Shown in pieces: positions 61,641-64,000 of a stretch of DNA of 64,000 nt (its first letter is position 1; every line of letters begins with the position of its first letter). The notes below the pieces were generated by a model. It did no database searches and was not told where the DNA came from. It saw only the letters and a list, made by a program, of their open reading frames with translations. Source of the DNA: Seriola aureovittata. Its lineage: Eukaryota > Chordata > Actinopteri > Carangiformes > Carangidae. The DNA is taken from assembly GCF_021018895.1 (NCBI RefSeq), contig NC_079375.1, positions 18,821,992 through 18,885,991 of the forward strand. Reading direction: 5' to 3'. A program made the translations under genes and the position numbers.

Positions 61641-64000
61641 GCAGACTCTCAGACCCTTTTTTGGCACTTTTCTCAATATAATTATCCAAAAACATCAGTA
61701 AAGTGCATAATACACCTAAACGCAGTGCAGCACATTCGCAGTCGTCTCTATATTTGAATTTATCAGGCAATTTTTCAATTTCATCCTTGATGAAGGGTGG
61801 TGTAGTAGTTATACCTACATACATACAGAGTATCCAGATTAGGGTCTCAATATTGCTGGGGGACCTTTACTTTTTTTTTTTTACCACTGTGGTCATGTTG
61901 TAATCCAAGTATGTGGTCATGATTTGTCTTAGATAAGATACTGTTGCATACAGCACACAGTAAATCACGGATATGTATTTGCCATAGCGATTTATACACA
62001 TTTGTGAGAGTATATTACATTAACTATCATTTAGGACTGAAAAATTATTTGGGGAAAATGGGAAAGTAACACAACTATAGCAACAGATTACAGCCTCAGA
62101 AAACGGTGGGAGTGGGTCAAAGTGAAAGAAAATCCGTCTTAAAAACAAACTGCTCCATGTTGAGATGCTTCAGATTACCCATGTTTATATTTTTCTGTTG
62201 AGCAGCCTGTGAATAATGACTTTTCTCTACAGGAAAATAACATCTTTGGTTGTATGATTAAACTACATATGTTAATGTTGACAAACTGTTATTCTGTCAA
62301 TGGATATAGGTGTACAAAGTATCCAACTTTGCTGGAAATAAACTATCACTTTAAATTGGACCCCCAGTTTTGGAACCACTGTCCCAGAGCATCAGTGGCC
62401 CAGCATTTAGCAGGTACTCCTGGTTGTAGGGCCCTGTGAAAGCTGTGCTGTTTGTACTTCCCAGCGGTGGCCTCATGTGGTACTTAGTGGTGATTAATCT
62501 ACTAGAGTAGCAGTGTACTATGAATGTATCATGTCCACCATGACTCATTATGGTAAGGGAAGAAACATATTCAGTCAGTTTATCCAGCGAGGCCTTGGCC
62601 TACATACTGCCTGTCACCGCAAGTGTGTGTGTCGCTTCATCAAGATGCAGGCCCTATTCTGGAGCACTCCCGTATTGCAGTGAAGATGCTTGCCTTGCAG
62701 GGAGGCATATATAATGTATGTGGCATGTATAATGTATAAAAAGGGTTGAGTTGCCTCTGTGTTGCTGTGTGAATCATGGTGGCGCTAAATGATTCAGTCT
62801 GCGAAGGGGCTTCTACACGCGGCTGCAGATTAGACTCCTGGCAAAGAATTAATTTCCCTGTGTTTTGTGCCACGTTTTCATTTAACACAAGTGGAAACTG
62901 TGTTAATGGAGAGAAGAATGTAGGATAATTGGATTCAAAGCAAACACTGCATTATTTTTTTGAAAATTCTATGTTGCCTGCATTGAATAGCATGTCTCAA
63001 TTCATATTTATCAACATGAGCAACTCCCCCGAAGTCAAACAGGATAACAGAACTAAGACTACAAACATGAAGTGATGAGGTGGCATATGTGTAGCTCCTC
63101 CAAAGAGAATACATATCTCAAGAGAGGGTATGGAAAGACACAGAGAAATATTTAGAGGGAATATGGATTCATTTTATGTTGCAGAACATAAAAAAAGGCT
63201 GAATTGAGTCAAACCGGGGATCGCAGGAAAAAATATTAATGGTAGGAGTTCATAATAAACTCCTTTTCATATCACTGTAAATTGAATACCTTTGGCTTTT
63301 CTGGACAATTTTAACATCACTTTGGGATCCAGCACATTGAGATACACATTTGTGATATATTTGTATCTCATATATACGCAATTCTATGTTTCCTTTAAAT
63401 ATTGACTGGATTAGTCCATGGTCAAAACAGTCATTAGCTGCAGCCATAAAACTGTTAAGACATGAAACCATGAAATCAAACTCCAGATTTCCTTCTCTCA
63501 GCTCTCTGAATAATTTTAGCTTTGGTGTTACTGTAAAAAAAACTGACTGGTCTGAACAGCACAGCAATTAATAACACTTGAATCTGACAAAGCTGCGCCC
63601 GTCACAGCATTTTTCTACTGCAGCGGATCAGATTCCCTGCAGTTTCTGGGAATTTCTTTGCATAGTGGATCATCCTCTGACTGCACATTCATGAGATCTG
63701 TTTCACATGCTGCTTTTTCCAGACACTCAGCATCAGCTCAGTAGATCCTCATCCTTTGTGACTACACTCGCATCCGGAAATAGGTCGAAGACTAGAAGTC
63801 ATTAATGATGCATTATACAGTATGGCAGTAAATTACATGAGGCATAATGCAGTTACTCTGTATCTTTTAAGGGTGTTTTTTTTGGCTATGCATCTCTTTT
63901 TATAATGTAATATTCATTTTTCCCACTTCCTGTCACTGTTTAGGGCTGTAACATTAATTGTGTAGTAGTGTTGTACCTAAGGTGTTCAATTCTGTGTTTG

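Larger units (their letters stand above)
60381..64000 (+). other. ocln intron (continuing past the window) or 3' flank
   Basis: No exon encoding the occludin tail or ELL domain is found in 3.6 kb. It contains the (AAT)n retroposon tail and a reverse repeat fragment. The rest is AT-rich unique sequence. Confidence 0.6.

Overview
This is vertebrate nuclear DNA, almost certainly from a ray-finned (teleost) fish. The coding is intron-split with GT-AG junctions, the protein families are vertebrate-specific, CA/GT microsatellites are abundant, and the non-coding DNA carries dispersed repeats of types common in spiny-rayed fish genomes (the last point is from memory, not from a search). All recognisable genes are on the + strand. 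Nothing prokaryotic, viral or CRISPR-like was seen.

Layout. Positions 1-17075 hold no supportable coding exon. They are probably 5' intron and/or upstream flank of the first gene, with microsatellites, a degenerate CACA-rich array and a few candidate conserved non-coding blocks. Positions 17076-42093 hold a complete coding region for a small-conductance calcium-activated potassium channel. It is best called kcnn1 (SK1) rather than kcnn2/kcnn3. There are eight coding exons (553 residues) plus a 9-nt cassette micro-exon that would insert Ala-Gln-Lys in the calmodulin-binding domain. Positions 42094 to about 50380 are its 3' UTR and intergenic DNA, including a long-inverted-repeat element split by a second element. 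Positions 52112-56017 hold the complete five-exon coding region of marveld2 (tricellulin, 558 residues), with a probable non-coding first exon ending at 50587. About 0.6 kb further on is a TATA-containing promoter region and the first three coding exons (300 residues, four membrane segments) of occludin (ocln). Its C-terminal exons are not visible before the window ends.

How the genes relate. Marveld2 and ocln are MARVEL-domain tight-junction proteins, for tricellular and bicellular contacts respectively. They lie head to tail and very close together, and their putative promoters share CAGGTG/CACCTG E-boxes. The SK channel is functionally unrelated (neuronal after-hyperpolarisation, calmodulin-gated K+ efflux) and is simply the upstream neighbour. 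I saw no wholly new system. The most informative observations are the SK micro-exon with its splicing-signal context, the nested transposon, the uORF abutting the SK start codon, and the paired E-boxes at the two junction genes.
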